64,000 nucleotides of DNA from Ancylobacter mangrovi (GCF_024752355.1 NZ_JANTHZ010000004.1:1-64000), one strand, 5' to 3'. Positions 17,597-27,746 are shown, numbered from the stretch's first letter. The notes: generated by a model from the sequence alone, not told the origin. Numbers and translations are program-made.

Positions 17597-18223
17597 ATGC
17601 ACGTCAATCAAGAGATCCACTCACAGCACGAGCCTTGGAACGCCGGCCGGATCGTCGGAGCCAAGCCTCCCCTGAAGCCCAAGCACATATGGGCCCTGCG
17701 CACGCGGCTGCAAATTGCCAACCGGGTGCGCGATCTCGCTATGTTCAACCTTGCCATCGACAGCAAGCTGCGTGGCTGCGATCTGGTCACACTGAAAGTC
17801 GGCGACGTATTCTCCGGCAGCGGCATTCGCGCGAGATCAGTGGTCGTCCAGCACAAGACCGGCCAGCCGGTCCCCTTCGAGATCACCGAACCGACGAAGG
17901 ACGCTCTCGCTGCGTGGCTCGCAATCCGGCGCGCAAAGGGAAGCGATTGGCTTTGGCCAAGCCGCAGCCATAGTGGAGGACACGTCACAACTCGGCAGTA
18001 TGGGCGACTCGTCGACCAATGGGTCAGCCTGATCGGCCTCAACCCGGCGGATTACGGGACGCACAGCCTGCGGCGAACAAAAGTCTCCATCCTTTACAAG
18101 CGGACCGGAAATCTGCGTGCCTGCCAGCTCCTGCTCGGTCACACCAAGCTCGAAAGCACCGTGCGGTATCTCGGGATCGAAGTGGATGACGCCTTGAGCC
18201 TATCTGAGCAAACGGAGATTTGA
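17597..18223 (+). CDS. short tyrosine-type site-specific recombinase
   Basis: A 208-aa protein with a strong GGAAGGAGG ribosome site 5 bases before ATG 17597. All catalytic positions are visible: R59 (SKLRGCDLV), K87 (QHKTGQ), H156-x-x-R159 (THSLRR), H182 (LLGHTKLE) and Y191 (VRYLGI). It lacks a full N-terminal arm/core-binding domain, like other small stand-alone integrase-family proteins found in alphaproteobacterial mobile regions. It may move this island or resolve multimers; no attachment site was identified. Confidence 0.85.
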   Translation: MHVNQEIHSQHEPWNAGRIVGAKPPLKPKHIWALRTRLQIANRVRDLAMFNLAIDSKLRGCDLVTLKVGDVFSGSGIRARSVVVQHKTGQPVPFEITEPTKDALAAWLAIRRAKGSDWLWPSRSHSGGHVTTRQYGRLVDQWVSLIGLNPADYGTHSLRRTKVSILYKRTGNLRACQLLLGHTKLESTVRYLGIEVDDALSLSEQTEI

Positions 18224-18298
18224 GGTTCGGCACATCAGCGACGCTTGCCGTGGCACCCAAGCTAATCCTCGGAGTATTGGGCCGCATTGCTCCCGGAA

Positions 18299-19420
18299 TC
18301 ATGGTTTGCAGGCTGCTCCCGGCAGATTCAGATGGTAGCGCGTATATCGGCGCTCGCCGGTTCGCGTCAGGGCGCCTTTCTCGACCAGATCGTGCAGGTC
18401 ACGCGTGGCGGTCGGACGAGAAGTGCCGGTGATCGCGATGTAGTTCTCCGCGCTCAGGCCACCCGTGAATTCGCCGGGGCCTTCACGGAATAGCCGGGCG
18501 ATCACCTTCTCCTGGCGGTCGTTCATTTTGTCGCGGAAGCGATCGTAAAAGTGCGTCTTGGTGATGTGGAAGGCGACGCGGCCCAGTGTCGTCCGCTGGG
18601 CTGTGATGATCGTCTCGGCGAAGTAGGTCAGCCAACCGGTGATATCGAGTGTCCGCTGGTGGACCTCGAGCTGTTCATAATAGGCCTTGCGGTGCTGCTC
18701 GATGGTATGGGCGAGTGCGATCAGCGTCGGTTGTCCGATGTTCTGCGCGAGGGACTTTTCCGCGACGGCGCGACCAATCCGGCCATTGCCATCCTCGAAG
18801 GGGTGGATGCTCTCGAAATAGAGATGTCCAATCCCGGCACGGGTTAGGGCGGGCAGCGGCGTGCCACCGTTCGGTGCCGAGCCGTTGAACCAAGCGAGAT
18901 AGGCGGTCATCTCCCCGGGAACCCGAAAGGATGGCGGGGCCTCAAAATGCACCGTGGGCCGATCGTAACGGCCGGACACGATCTGCATCGCGTCTTCGTG
19001 ACGGCGGTAACCGCCAATCGTCTCCAGATGCTGGCTGTCAGCCATGAGCATGCGATGCCAGCGGAACAGGGTATCGTCTTCCAGCGGATCCGCCCAACTC
19101 CGGTACAGATCGGCCATCATCTCCGCGATACCGCGCTCCTTCGGCTTCACGGTGCGATTGTCGGTGTCGAGGCCGAATTGCCGGCGCAGCGAGGATTGCA
19201 CGCTCAGGCGATCCAGGGCCTCGCCCTCGATCGCGCTGGTCTTGACCGCCTCGTCACTGAGAAGTTCGATCCGCAGCAGGTCGCGGTCATCGTCGCCCAC
19301 ATGCCGGACCGCGCCGATCACCTCACCGGAGAGCAGCAGGAAGTGCCGCTCCAGCGACTCAAGGGCGGCTGGATCATAGGTAAAGTGCGGCCAATGGGGC
19401 TGCGTCCAATTCCATGCCAT
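18299..19420 (-). CDS. Fic family protein with DUF4172-type N-terminus
   Basis: A 373-aa protein. The N-terminus (WNWTQPHWPHFTYD) is the DUF4172-type start of this Fic group. The inhibitory motif TSAIEG (61-66, S/TxxxE-G) precedes the Fic core, making it a self-inhibited class II enzyme. The active site HPFEDGNGR is intact at 206-214. The C-terminal 90 residues form a winged-helix-like region. Fic enzymes move AMP from ATP to protein hydroxyls. A GAGGAGG site precedes the ATG. It is divergent from the HNH gene across an AT-rich spacer. Confidence 0.9.
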   Translation of the reverse strand: MAWNWTQPHWPHFTYDPAALESLERHFLLLSGEVIGAVRHVGDDDRDLLRIELLSDEAVKTSAIEGEALDRLSVQSSLRRQFGLDTDNRTVKPKERGIAEMMADLYRSWADPLEDDTLFRWHRMLMADSQHLETIGGYRRHEDAMQIVSGRYDRPTVHFEAPPSFRVPGEMTAYLAWFNGSAPNGGTPLPALTRAGIGHLYFESIHPFEDGNGRIGRAVAEKSLAQNIGQPTLIALAHTIEQHRKAYYEQLEVHQRTLDITGWLTYFAETIITAQRTTLGRVAFHITKTHFYDRFRDKMNDRQEKVIARLFREGPGEFTGGLSAENYIAITGTSRPTATRDLHDLVEKGALTRTGERRYTRYHLNLPGAACKP

Positions 19421-19493
19421 GAGCGATAGAGACCTCCTCTATAGCTCATATATTAGCAGATATATAATTTATAGAAAGCCGTCCTATCGCTCA
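19421..19493 (+). promoter_or_regulatory. AT-rich divergent promoter region between fic and HNH genes
   Basis: This is among the most AT-rich short segments in the window. TATAAT occurs at 19463-19468 on the plus strand, and TATA-rich sequence also reads on the minus strand, fitting back-to-back promoters. No clear -35 element is seen. Confidence 0.45.
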
Positions 19494-19593
19494 CATGGCC
19501 CACGGGGCCGAAGTGCATTGTGGAACGAAGGGCGCAGCTTTCTCCTCCTTGGCGCCGAAAACTCAATATGATGACGCGGATCAAGGATGGGAC

Positions 19594-20493
19594 ATGGGAT
19601 TCGGCGTCTTCATTCACCGCTCGGACTCGATCTACGATGACAGTCCGGCGGAGCGATATCAGTTTCCACCACAGTATCTCGGGCGGGTCGAGGCCTGTGT
19701 CGGCGACTGGATCGTTTATTACGAGCCACGGAAGATCACGGAGACACGCGGCTATTTCGCGATCGCCAAGGTTGAACGTGTGGTGCCCGATCCGACGGCG
19801 CCCGGCATGTATCTGGCGCTGATCAAGCCCGGCAGCTATCTCGATTTCGTCCATCCGGTGCCGTTCAGCGATGCGGATGGTGTCATCGAGCGTGGCGTGC
19901 TGAATGAAGAGGGGCGGATTTCAGGTCGCGCACAGGCCGCCGTGCGCTCGCTCTCGCCGGACGATTTCGATCGCATCATCCGGCTCGGGCTGGATGACAG
20001 CGAACCGTTGCTTCCGCGCGTCGACGATGACGCGCCCATTGCCGGCTTTCATGAAGAGCAGGCACCGTTCGTATTCGAGCAGAACCGGGAACGCATCAGC
20101 ACTCTGTCATCGCGGATCGTGCGGGATCGGATCTTCCGGCGGGTGGTGCTGCGCGCCTATGACCAGCGCTGTGCGATCAGCGGGCTTAAGCTGATCAATG
20201 GCGGAGGACGGGCCGAGGTGGCCGCGGCCCATATCCGACCGGTGGAAGCGAACGGACCCGACATCATCAGCAACGGCCTGGCATTGTCGGGCACCGCGCA
20301 CTGGATGTTCGATCGCGGTCTGATCAGCCTCTCGGATAATCTGGAGATCCTCATCTCCCGGCAGGTCAACGACCCGGATGGTGTGCGGGCCTTCATCAAC
20401 CGGAGCGGCCGCGCCATCGCGCCGAAAAAGACGTTCGAGCGGCCGCATCCGCATTTCCTGCAATGGCACCGGGAACACTGTTTCAAGCAGTGA
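19594..20493 (+). CDS. HNH endonuclease family protein
   Basis: A 299-aa protein from ATG 19594; an in-frame ATG at 19495 would add 33 unlikely residues. AAGGATGGG precedes 19594, and GFGVFIHRSDSIYDDSPAER looks like a genuine start. Residues 1-100 form an EVE/PUA-like fold candidate (GDWIVYYEPRK, GYFAIAKVERV). The C-terminal part is an HNH_2-type nuclease: CAISGLKLINGG, EVAAAHIRPVE, NGLALSGTAHWMFDRGLI. Related proteins are modification-dependent restriction enzymes or orphan nucleases. Its stop lies 10 bases from the end of the convergent recombinase. Confidence 0.8.
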   Translation: MGFGVFIHRSDSIYDDSPAERYQFPPQYLGRVEACVGDWIVYYEPRKITETRGYFAIAKVERVVPDPTAPGMYLALIKPGSYLDFVHPVPFSDADGVIERGVLNEEGRISGRAQAAVRSLSPDDFDRIIRLGLDDSEPLLPRVDDDAPIAGFHEEQAPFVFEQNRERISTLSSRIVRDRIFRRVVLRAYDQRCAISGLKLINGGGRAEVAAAHIRPVEANGPDIISNGLALSGTAHWMFDRGLISLSDNLEILISRQVNDPDGVRAFINRSGRAIAPKKTFERPHPHFLQWHREHCFKQ

Positions 20494-20503
20494 AGCGATA
20501 CTG

Positions 20504-22816
20504 CTACGCCGCCTCCCAGACGCGGTTCAGGATCTGTGCGGCGAGCGCCGCCTTGTCCTGCGGCAGGAAGCGCCCATAGTGCTTGGCCACCATGTCGGGC
20601 GTGTCCTGGATCGCATAGCTCGCCTGCTCGTAGGAGCCGGTCTGCTTCAGGATATGGGTGGCGAGCACGTCGCGGACATTGTGCGGTCCATGGGGCAATA
20701 GCCCCTTGATTGCGCCGCGATCCGTATAGGGATTGTCGATACCGTAGCGCTGGATTGCGAGCCGCCACGCCTCATAGAAGGTGTTCTGGTCGTACGCGGC
20801 GTCCTTGCTGGTCAGTTTTACCGTCTTTACGAACAGCGTGCCGGGATCGGCGGCATTCTTAAGCAGTGCTCTCCGGTGCCGGTCGATATAGGCGTCGAGA
20901 TAGTGGTAGAGACCGCCCAAGTCCGGCAGGATCAGCCGGAACGGCTTGCTGCCGAAGAAGGACGAATTCGCGTTCTTGAACGCGACGGAGGGGATGAACA
21001 CTTCCCAGCCTCGATCGCGTTCGCTCCAGCGCAACTCGCCGCGCTTCAGTTCCGTGAGCCGACGTTCCGAGCTCGGAATGTGTCCGCGCGGGCAGACGAG
21101 GAGCTGGCGCAGGTTCTTCTGGCGCAGCCCGAGATGCAGGCCGAGCCGGAGCATCAGGAAGGCTCGCACCGCCTCGGCCGCGGCGCGGGGGTAGCGCTTC
21201 TCGTCCGGCATCAGCCGCAGGATCTCCTCGGTGATCTTGCGGTACTCACCAACGGGACTGTCGGCTTCCAGCACGACCATGACCGGCTCGAAGGGATCGC
21301 GATGGATGCGCGCGACACGTTGGACTTCCTTGGCGCGGGCAAGTCCATGCTTGTGCATCTGCTCGCAGGCGCCGGCCCAGTCGGCGCGGATTGCGGCGAT
21401 GTCGCACTCGGTGATGAGATTGGGAATGGGCTTGATCCGATCAGCGAGTTGCGAGCTCTGGCGCAGCCACCCGGTGTCGACCCGCGTCAGTGCGATGGCG
21501 ATGCGCAGCATGTCGACTTCCCATGCGGTGTAGAAGCCACGCCGACGTTCGCGCCATTGGATGTACCAGTCCCAGACGATCGGAAAGACGAGAAGACCGA
21601 CGGTCAGGCTTTCCAGTGGCACGCCGAAACCGTGCACGGCCCCGCTCGGCGCTGCCGCCAGGGCGCCGAACATCAGGCCGAGATGCTCGACCTTCTGCGA
21701 GGCGGTCTCCTCGCCCCAGACGCCGTTGCGCTGATAGCCGAAGGCTGTCAGCGTCGCCGTCTTGAAGCGGACAAGGTCCGCCATCTCCTCGGAAAGCTGG
21801 GCCGGTGCATCCACGGCCGCGACCGCAAGCTCGGGATCGGGCAGGCTACCATCCTCTTCCCGGCAGAAGCGATAGAGCCCGCGCGGACGCGTGGATTCGC
21901 CGAGCAGGCCGGGAAAGCGCACTGCGTAGCGCTGTCTCATCGCGGCAGCCTGGAACCGACGATATTCCGTCGAGCCGGAAATCACTACGCGCTGCACCCA
22001 TTCGAGAATTTCTTCCCGTTCCTTCAATGGACGGCGATCGAAGTCGAAGGGCAGATGCCAGGCGAGGCGCCGCCGTTCGGCACGGGTGATGCCGGCAATG
22101 GTGCCGGCCGAGGTGCAGCGGTCAGTCATCGGTAGTTTCTGCCTGAAGTAGCCGAGTGGCAGGCGATAGCGCCGCTCGATGAATTCCAGCGCCGCAAGGC
22201 TACGGGCTGCGCGCGGCACCTTCACGCCGCGCCGCCACATGTTGAGGGTCGTCTCGTCGACCTGACTGGCGCCGTTCGCCAGGACGCGTGCGAGATGCTT
22301 CGAACTATCGCCGTGTCGGCGCATGTGAAGCTCCAAGGCATCGGTGAAGGTTGCGGGATTCTCCCACAGCTTGCCGTCGCTCTCTGGAAAATCCACGATG
22401 GGCTTGGGGCGGACACCGGGCTTGCGGCGCGGCGGAGCGGACGTCTCCGGTCGCGGATTGGAATCTGCCGACTCTGCAGGGGTATGGCGCGCAGTCGCAC
22501 GAGGTATCCGGCGAGATGCGGCGCGGCTCGCCTTCCTCGGGTGGAGTCCTCCATTCTGGCGAACGTCCCGCGTCAGAGCATCGAGGCCGGGCGAGAGGAC
22601 ACGCGTGGCGCGTTTGAGGTCGGCATGATCGACGCCGCAGGCATTCGAGATGGCGAGCCAGTCGTAGTCGTGCCCGGCCTTTGGCGGAGACATCCGGGCG
22701 ACGAGCAGCCCGAGAAGCCAGTTCTGGAACAACGCTGCATCGCGCGGCGACAGAATGGTGGTGACGCGCTGCTGGCAGAATTTCTCCAGCATGCGCGCGA
22801 AGGTCAGTCGAGGCAT
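20504..22816 (-). CDS. large tyrosine recombinase-like protein
   Basis: A 770-aa protein. The C-terminus holds integrase-fold motifs: LGLHLGLRQKNLRQLL (Arg, near 575), HGPHNVRD (H712, R715) and DTPDMVAKHYGR (candidate nucleophile Y747). Residues about 165-235 look like a helix-turn-helix region (DETTLNMWRRGVKVP). Most of the centre is unrecognised. Similar very long recombinase-like proteins occur on mobile islands; the enlarged middle could bind DNA. Catalytic activity is plausible but not proven by motif alone. Confidence 0.65.
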   Translation of the reverse strand: MPRLTFARMLEKFCQQRVTTILSPRDAALFQNWLLGLLVARMSPPKAGHDYDWLAISNACGVDHADLKRATRVLSPGLDALTRDVRQNGGLHPRKASRAASRRIPRATARHTPAESADSNPRPETSAPPRRKPGVRPKPIVDFPESDGKLWENPATFTDALELHMRRHGDSSKHLARVLANGASQVDETTLNMWRRGVKVPRAARSLAALEFIERRYRLPLGYFRQKLPMTDRCTSAGTIAGITRAERRRLAWHLPFDFDRRPLKEREEILEWVQRVVISGSTEYRRFQAAAMRQRYAVRFPGLLGESTRPRGLYRFCREEDGSLPDPELAVAAVDAPAQLSEEMADLVRFKTATLTAFGYQRNGVWGEETASQKVEHLGLMFGALAAAPSGAVHGFGVPLESLTVGLLVFPIVWDWYIQWRERRRGFYTAWEVDMLRIAIALTRVDTGWLRQSSQLADRIKPIPNLITECDIAAIRADWAGACEQMHKHGLARAKEVQRVARIHRDPFEPVMVVLEADSPVGEYRKITEEILRLMPDEKRYPRAAAEAVRAFLMLRLGLHLGLRQKNLRQLLVCPRGHIPSSERRLTELKRGELRWSERDRGWEVFIPSVAFKNANSSFFGSKPFRLILPDLGGLYHYLDAYIDRHRRALLKNAADPGTLFVKTVKLTSKDAAYDQNTFYEAWRLAIQRYGIDNPYTDRGAIKGLLPHGPHNVRDVLATHILKQTGSYEQASYAIQDTPDMVAKHYGRFLPQDKAALAAQILNRVWEAA

Positions 22817-23127
22817 GTTTGATCAGAAGAACGCAATGGTGAGGAGGCGAATCGCCTCGGATCGGGCAGCATTTCTCGGCAATGGAGATCGCTCGCGAAA
22901 GCCCTTCAAGCCGTTGATCCACTGATCGATTAAGCGAATTGCGATGTCGGCCCGCTGCGTGATCGGAGCGTTGACGAACGCGCGGTCACGCTCAACTACA
23001 TCTGCCTACAACGTCCGGTTTCGGACATCTCATCAACGTCAGCTCCCGCCAACAAGCGGAAGTTGTGCCAACGCAACAGGGACCTTGGCTGGAGTCGCGT
23101 CGTCGCGATCTTCCCTTCACGGGCGAC
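22817..23127. other. 311-base stretch with no gene; likely right edge of the island
   Basis: No coding frame, tRNA or clear attachment repeat was seen. A tight hairpin lies at 22844-22858 (GAGGCG, loop AAT, CGCCTC). It separates the recombinase start from the oxidoreductase operon end, so it contains the recombinase promoter and the downstream end of the opposite operon. Confidence 0.4.
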
Positions 23128-23475
23128 CTAAGGCGCCTTGCGCATCTGCCCGGAATAGCCGAGAAGCCTCCGCACTTCGGGCAGCATGTAATAGGCCCCC
23201 GCGATCAGCTGCAGCGCGGCGAGAAGGACAGCCTGATCGTCCTTTTCGATCTCCCGGACGACGTCCTGCCCATGGCGCCCATGCGCCCGGGCGACCAGAT
23301 CGCGCACAGGATCCAGAAGCTCCGGCCGTGCGGCGAGCGCCCGATCGATCGGCCCCTCGCACAATCCGACATCGGAAGCGGACGGCATGCCTCCATGGCG
23401 CGGTATCAGGATATCGGCGATCTCCGCGAGTACAGCGCGCTCACGGGATGTCAGCGATAGAGGTTCGCCGTTCAT
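23128..23475 (-). CDS. gluconate 2-dehydrogenase subunit 3-like protein
   Basis: A 115-aa protein with the subunit-3 pattern: LTSRERAVLAEIADILIPRH near 8-27, then PSASDVG and a C-terminal helix. It has no Tat or Sec signal. Its ATG overlaps the GMC oxidoreductase stop (ATGA), so the two are made together. In membrane-bound gluconate/sorbitol dehydrogenases the small subunit helps secretion or assembly of the flavoprotein. Here both lack signals, so a cytoplasmic complex is likely. The substrate is unknown. Confidence 0.8.
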   Translation of the reverse strand: MNGEPLSLTSRERAVLAEIADILIPRHGGMPSASDVGLCEGPIDRALAARPELLDPVRDLVARAHGRHGQDVVREIEKDDQAVLLAALQLIAGAYYMLPEVRRLLGYSGQMRKAP

Positions 23476-25094
23476 CAGGACCACCCCCGCGTGGCAATCA
23501 GCTGCTCGGCCGTTCGCAGGGCGAGAGCGGCAATCGTTGCCGCAGGATTGGCGCAGGAGCCGGTCACCAGGATGCTGCCATCCACGATGTGCAACCCCGG
23601 CACATCGTGCGAGGCCCCGAAGCGGTCGACGACCGACGTCGTGGGGTCGTCGCCCATACGGCATGTTCCCAGTGGATGCCATCCATAATCCGGCAGCAGC
23701 GGCACGGTGAGGGTATGGATGGCTCCGGAGGCCTGCAGCGACTCCTCCGCCCGCGCAAGGTTGAAGGTGAGCATCGCCCTCGAGTTTTCCGAGAGCCTGT
23801 AGTGCAGGATGGGGATGGGATTTCCATCGGTATCGAGCCTCGCGGGATCGATCTCCACCCGGTTTTCGTCTTCCGGCAGGTCTTCGCAGATGATGCCCCA
23901 GACACCGCTGCGGCCGAGCCAGGCCTGGACATGGCGGTGCAGCGCTTCGCCCCAGAGTGGTTCGTTTGGCCAGGGAAACATCGCGGCGCCAAGCGGGCCG
24001 CCCGACGGGCCAAGATTCCACTTCGCGCCGCGAACGAAGCCCACATCTGGGCGGGTTGCGGCAAATTCGAGGGAATAGACGGTCTGCCCCCAATGCCCCT
24101 GCCAGCTTTCGAGCGGCTCGTCGAACAGGCCGACCGCCCGGCTGAACGGGTGCAGCATCAGCCGCCTGCCGACCATGCCGGAGCGATTGGCGAGCCCGTC
24201 GGGAAACGACGCCGAGCGCGAGGCGAGGAGAAGGCGTGCGGTGCCGATGGCATTGCCGGCGACGATCACCGTTCCCGCACGCGCCTTGCGTTCGACGCCG
24301 TCCGATGCCCGGAGCACGACGCCATCGACGCGCCCGTACGCGTCCAGCGTTACGCGGGAGACGCGCGCTCCGGTGAGAAGCCGCGCGCCGCGCGCCTCGG
24401 CCACGGGCCAGTGCGTGATGTCGACGCTGGTCTTGGCCCCGACCGGGCAACCCTGCCCGCATACGCCGAGCTGAACGCAGGGCTGGCGTCCCTGATAGGT
24501 GCGGCTGGTGATCGCGTTCGAGCCCGGCCAGCAGTGCCAGCCGAGCCTGGCGTGCCCCTGCATGATCTTGCGGCCGACGGGCGACAATGGCAGCGCCTCC
24601 ATCGGATAATCGGGCTGGGGCGGCATGGCCGGATCGCCGTTGCGGCCGGAGACGCCGAAATCGATATCGATCCGGTCATAGAAGGGCGCGAGCTCCTCGT
24701 AGGAAACCGGCCAATCGTCGCCCACTCCGTCGGTCGAGTAGGTGCGGAAGTCGGATGGCATGAAGCGCATCCACTGCGCGCCATAGAGCACGGTGCCGCC
24801 ACCGACGCCGTTGTACATCATCGGCTTGATCTCGGAGCGGCTGTCATCGATGGGGTAATCGCCGGGCCCGCGGCGGATATTCGGGCTGGCACTCCAGGGG
24901 CCGAAGGAGGTCAACTCCCAGTCGTCGTGCTCTCCACGATAGGAGGCGGGGTCCGGACGTGGCCCCTGTTCGAGGCACAGGACATCCACGCCGGCTTCCG
25001 CCAGTCGCCGGGCGGCCACGCTTCCCGATAGCCCGGCCCCGACGATCACCACCTCGGCGGCAAGAATGTCGCGGTCGAGAGGATCGGGGCTCAC
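23475..25094 (-). CDS. GMC family FAD-dependent oxidoreductase
   Basis: A 539-aa flavoprotein. The FAD-binding [17 protein letters not shown] starts at residue 19. The middle has GGGTVLYG and a [11 protein letters not shown] flavin-contact segment. The C-terminal active-site region has [12 protein letters not shown], then [24 protein letters not shown] enzymes oxidise alcohols or sugars. It overlaps the transporter gene upstream by 4 bases and the small subunit downstream by 1 base. Context suggests it oxidises the substrate imported by the ABC transporter or a product of it. Confidence 0.88.
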   Translation of the reverse strand: MSPDPLDRDILAAEVVIVGAGLSGSVAARRLAEAGVDVLCLEQGPRPDPASYRGEHDDWELTSFGPWSASPNIRRGPGDYPIDDSRSEIKPMMYNGVGGGTVLYGAQWMRFMPSDFRTYSTDGVGDDWPVSYEELAPFYDRIDIDFGVSGRNGDPAMPPQPDYPMEALPLSPVGRKIMQGHARLGWHCWPGSNAITSRTYQGRQPCVQLGVCGQGCPVGAKTSVDITHWPVAEARGARLLTGARVSRVTLDAYGRVDGVVLRASDGVERKARAGTVIVAGNAIGTARLLLASRSASFPDGLANRSGMVGRRLMLHPFSRAVGLFDEPLESWQGHWGQTVYSLEFAATRPDVGFVRGAKWNLGPSGGPLGAAMFPWPNEPLWGEALHRHVQAWLGRSGVWGIICEDLPEDENRVEIDPARLDTDGNPIPILHYRLSENSRAMLTFNLARAEESLQASGAIHTLTVPLLPDYGWHPLGTCRMGDDPTTSVVDRFGASHDVPGLHIVDGSILVTGSCANPAATIAALALRTAEQLIATRGWS

Positions 25095-26683
25095 GCGACC
25101 TCCTCGTCGTCGCTTTCGTTGCTGATGGCGCTCAGGAACTGCCGCGTACGTTCCATCTTAGGCCTGTCGAGCACGTCGGCAGGCGCTCCCTCCTCGACGA
25201 TGTTGCCATCGTCGAAGAACACGACGCGGTCGGCGACTTCTCGTGCGAAGCGGATCTCGTGGGTGACGATGACCATCGTCATGCCGGCCTCGGCAAGTGC
25301 GCGCATCACGCTCAGCACCTCGCCAACCAGCTCGGGATCGAGCGCGGAGGTCGGCTCGTCGAACAGCATGAGACGCGGCTTGACCGCGAGCGCGCGGGCG
25401 ATGGCGACACGCTGCTGCTGGCCGCCGGACAGGTGCTGGGGCAAATGGTCGGCATGGCTGGAGAGGCCGACCGCGGCAAGGAGCCGGCGCGCCAGCGCCT
25501 CCGCCTCGGCTTTCGGCACGCCGTGGACGCGGACCGGCGCTTCCATGATGTTCTCGAGCGCGGTCAGGTTCGCGAACAGGTTGAAGGACTGGAACACCAT
25601 GCTGACCCCTACTTCCGCACGCGCTCTGGCGCGGCCCGAGATCGGCTTGAGATGTCCATTCTCCTTGACGTAGCCGACATAGCGGCCGCCGACCCGGATC
25701 TCGCCCTGGTCGATGGATTCGAGATGGTTGACGAGGCGCAGGAGCGTCGACTTGCCCGATCCGCTCGGCCCGATGACGGCCACCACCTCGCCGGGCTTCA
25801 CGTCGAAGCTGATGCCCTTGAGCACGTCGCGCTCGCCATAGGCCTTCCAGACGTTGGTGCATTGAAGGAACGGCTGGTCGGACGAAGTTGCCGACGCCGC
25901 CGGAATGAGCTCGCGCACGGTTTCGACGCGGGAAGCCTTCCTCGCCGGACCCGCAGTGGCCACCGGCAAGGCGACCTGTCCCCTGCGTCCGAAGCCGAGC
26001 CGTCCGCGCGGCCCCGCCTGCTGGCGCCGGTCCGGATCGAGCGAGCGCTCGAGCGTCATCTGGACGATGGAAATGATGCTTGTGAGGAGCAGATAGATGA
26101 GGCCCGCCCCGGCGAAGACGGTGAAGAACTTGAAGTTCTCGCCGACGATCTGCTGGGCGCGGAACGTGAGTTCGTTGACGAAGATGACGGACGCGACCGA
26201 CGTCATCTTGAGCATGCCGATCGTGTCGTTGGCGAGCGCCGGCAGGATGGCGCGCATCGCCTGCGGAAGCACGATGCGCCGCAAGGTCAGCATCGGCCCC
26301 ATGCCGAGCGAGGAGGCCGCAACCGCCTGCTGCGGGCTTACCGAGAGGATGCCGCCGCGCAGGATCTCCGCCGAGAACGCGGCCTGATTGAGCGAGAAGC
26401 CGATGACGGCCGTGGTGAAGCTGTCGAATTTGAGCCCGACGAGCGGCAAGGCGTCGAAGATGAACACCAGCTGCAGCAGCAGCGGCGTGCCGCGCATGAC
26501 CCAGATATAGACCCAGGCGACGCCGGCGATCGGGCGATATTCGCTCATGCGCATCAGGGCGAGGACGAGGCCGAAGGTAAGCCCGATGACCATCGACACG
26601 ACGGTGATCTTCACGGCAAGGACGGCACCGGCCCAAAGAAAGTCTGATGTGAAATAGCTGAGGACTTCAGTCGCCCACTCCAC
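25091..26683 (-). CDS. polar amino acid ABC transporter, permease-ATPase fusion
   Basis: A 530-aa protein combining two usual genes. Residues 1-220 are a HisM/GlnP-type permease with several membrane segments and the ATPase-coupling loop ([20 protein letters not shown]). A linker of about 60 residues follows. Residues about 285-525 are the ATPase: Walker [10 protein letters not shown], signature [15 protein letters not shown], Walker [13 protein letters not shown] and the switch His in VTHE. Fused forms are known in the PAAT family and work as homodimers. It lies between the binding protein and the GMC gene in one operon. Confidence 0.9.
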   Translation of the reverse strand: MEWATEVLSYFTSDFLWAGAVLAVKITVVSMVIGLTFGLVLALMRMSEYRPIAGVAWVYIWVMRGTPLLLQLVFIFDALPLVGLKFDSFTTAVIGFSLNQAAFSAEILRGGILSVSPQQAVAASSLGMGPMLTLRRIVLPQAMRAILPALANDTIGMLKMTSVASVIFVNELTFRAQQIVGENFKFFTVFAGAGLIYLLLTSIISIVQMTLERSLDPDRRQQAGPRGRLGFGRRGQVALPVATAGPARKASRVETVRELIPAASATSSDQPFLQCTNVWKAYGERDVLKGISFDVKPGEVVAVIGPSGSGKSTLLRLVNHLESIDQGEIRVGGRYVGYVKENGHLKPISGRARARAEVGVSMVFQSFNLFANLTALENIMEAPVRVHGVPKAEAEALARRLLAAVGLSSHADHLPQHLSGGQQQRVAIARALAVKPRLMLFDEPTSALDPELVGEVLSVMRALAEAGMTMVIVTHEIRFAREVADRVVFFDDGNIVEEGAPADVLDRPKMERTRQFLSAISNESDDEEVA

Positions 26684-26761
26684 CGGATCACTCCCAGGAG
26701 AAAGAAGGAGGCGCGCCGCGAACCGGCGACCTCGTTGAGGCCGCCGGACGAGTGCGCGTGT

Positions 26762-26796
26762 CGATCAGTCTTGCCCGATCAGTCTTGCCCGATCAG
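26762..26796 (+). repeat. 14-base tandem repeat at the end of the binding-protein gene
   Basis: The unit CGATCAGTCTTGCC occurs at 26762-26775 and 26776-26789, and a third copy starts at 26790 and runs to 26796. The stop codon of the binding-protein gene falls in this partial copy, so repeat slippage may have created extra downstream copies without changing the protein. Confidence 0.8.
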
Positions 26797-27644
26797 TTGG
26801 TCTTGAGTTCGGCGGGAAGCTCGAGCGCCGGATCGACACCGTACTTCTTGAAGACCTCCTGCTCGCCGCCGGAGGCCTGCACGGCCTTCAGCCCGTCGAG
26901 GAGGGCGTCCGCCAGCACCTTGTTGCCCTTCTTCACCGCGGCGCCGATCTGGAAGCCGCTGATGATGCCATAGGCGCGCACATACACGTCCGGATTGTCG
27001 GCGACGGTCCGGTCGACCAGCGCAAGGTCGGTCAGCATGACGTCGGCGCGCTTGTTGGCGACCAGGCGGAAGCCGGCGGCATGATCGGGATAGGTCATCA
27101 CCGTGACCGTCTCCTTGCCCGCGGCGACACACTTGCCGCCCAGCTCCTTCATCTGCGCTTCTTCGACCGTGCCGAGGCCCACGGCGACGGTCTTGCCGCA
27201 CAGATCGTCGTTCGACTTGATGTTCTTCGGGTTGCCCTTCTGGGTGATCGCGCCGGTGCCGGCCTTCATGTAGACGACGAAGTCGGCCTGCTGCACCCGC
27301 TTTGCGTTGTAGTAGATGTAGAACATCAGATCCATCTGACCGGCGACGACGGCCGGGAAGATGCCGGACCAGGCGGCCGGACGGATTTCGTATTTCACGC
27401 CGATGCAGTCGAAGACCTTCTTGGCGAGATCGATATCGGAGCCGACCAGGGTGTTGGTCTTGGAGTCGAGATAGGCATAGGGCGGGGTCTGGCCGTCGGC
27501 CCCCATCAGCAGCGTCTTGCCGGCGAGTTCCGGATACTTCTCGGCGACCTTCTCAGGTTCGCATTTGGGCGCATCGGCCAGAACCGGCGCGCTTGCCAGC
27601 GCGATCGAAGCAGCGATGGCAAGGCTTAGCACAGACGAACGCAT
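26793..27644 (-). CDS. amino acid ABC transporter substrate-binding protein
   Basis: A 283-aa periplasmic protein with a Sec signal peptide (cleavage after APVLADA, about residue 25). It has the family-3 solute-binding pattern: GADGQTPPYAYLDSKTN, GSDIDLAKKVFDCIG, then WSGIFPAVVAGQMDLMF and KTVAVGLGTVEE. It binds a polar amino acid or similar small nitrogen compound. Four Cys residues are present after the signal. It lies upstream of the fused permease-ATPase, its expected partner, 109 bases away. Confidence 0.9.
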   Translation of the reverse strand: MRSSVLSLAIAASIALASAPVLADAPKCEPEKVAEKYPELAGKTLLMGADGQTPPYAYLDSKTNTLVGSDIDLAKKVFDCIGVKYEIRPAAWSGIFPAVVAGQMDLMFYIYYNAKRVQQADFVVYMKAGTGAITQKGNPKNIKSNDDLCGKTVAVGLGTVEEAQMKELGGKCVAAGKETVTVMTYPDHAAGFRLVANKRADVMLTDLALVDRTVADNPDVYVRAYGIISGFQIGAAVKKGNKVLADALLDGLKAVQASGGEQEVFKKYGVDPALELPAELKTN

Positions 27645-27746
27645 GGCTGTTCTCCATGAAAGAATGGCAACTGGAAGTTGTGGTTATCAGGACGTTGTCT
27701 CGCCGTGGCGCCGGTTCTCCGCCGGCCTGCAGGGCGATCTGCTCGC

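Noticed and set aside
22817-23127. tRNA or att site at the right island edge
   Set aside because: No cloverleaf or T-loop sequence and no repeat matching the left edge was found by eye; a computed repeat search would be decisive.
24959-26647. Long plus-strand open frame opposite the GMC and ABC transporter genes
   Set aside because: It is antisense to well-supported genes, has Arg/Asp/His-rich composition and no domain; typical of GC-rich shadow frames.
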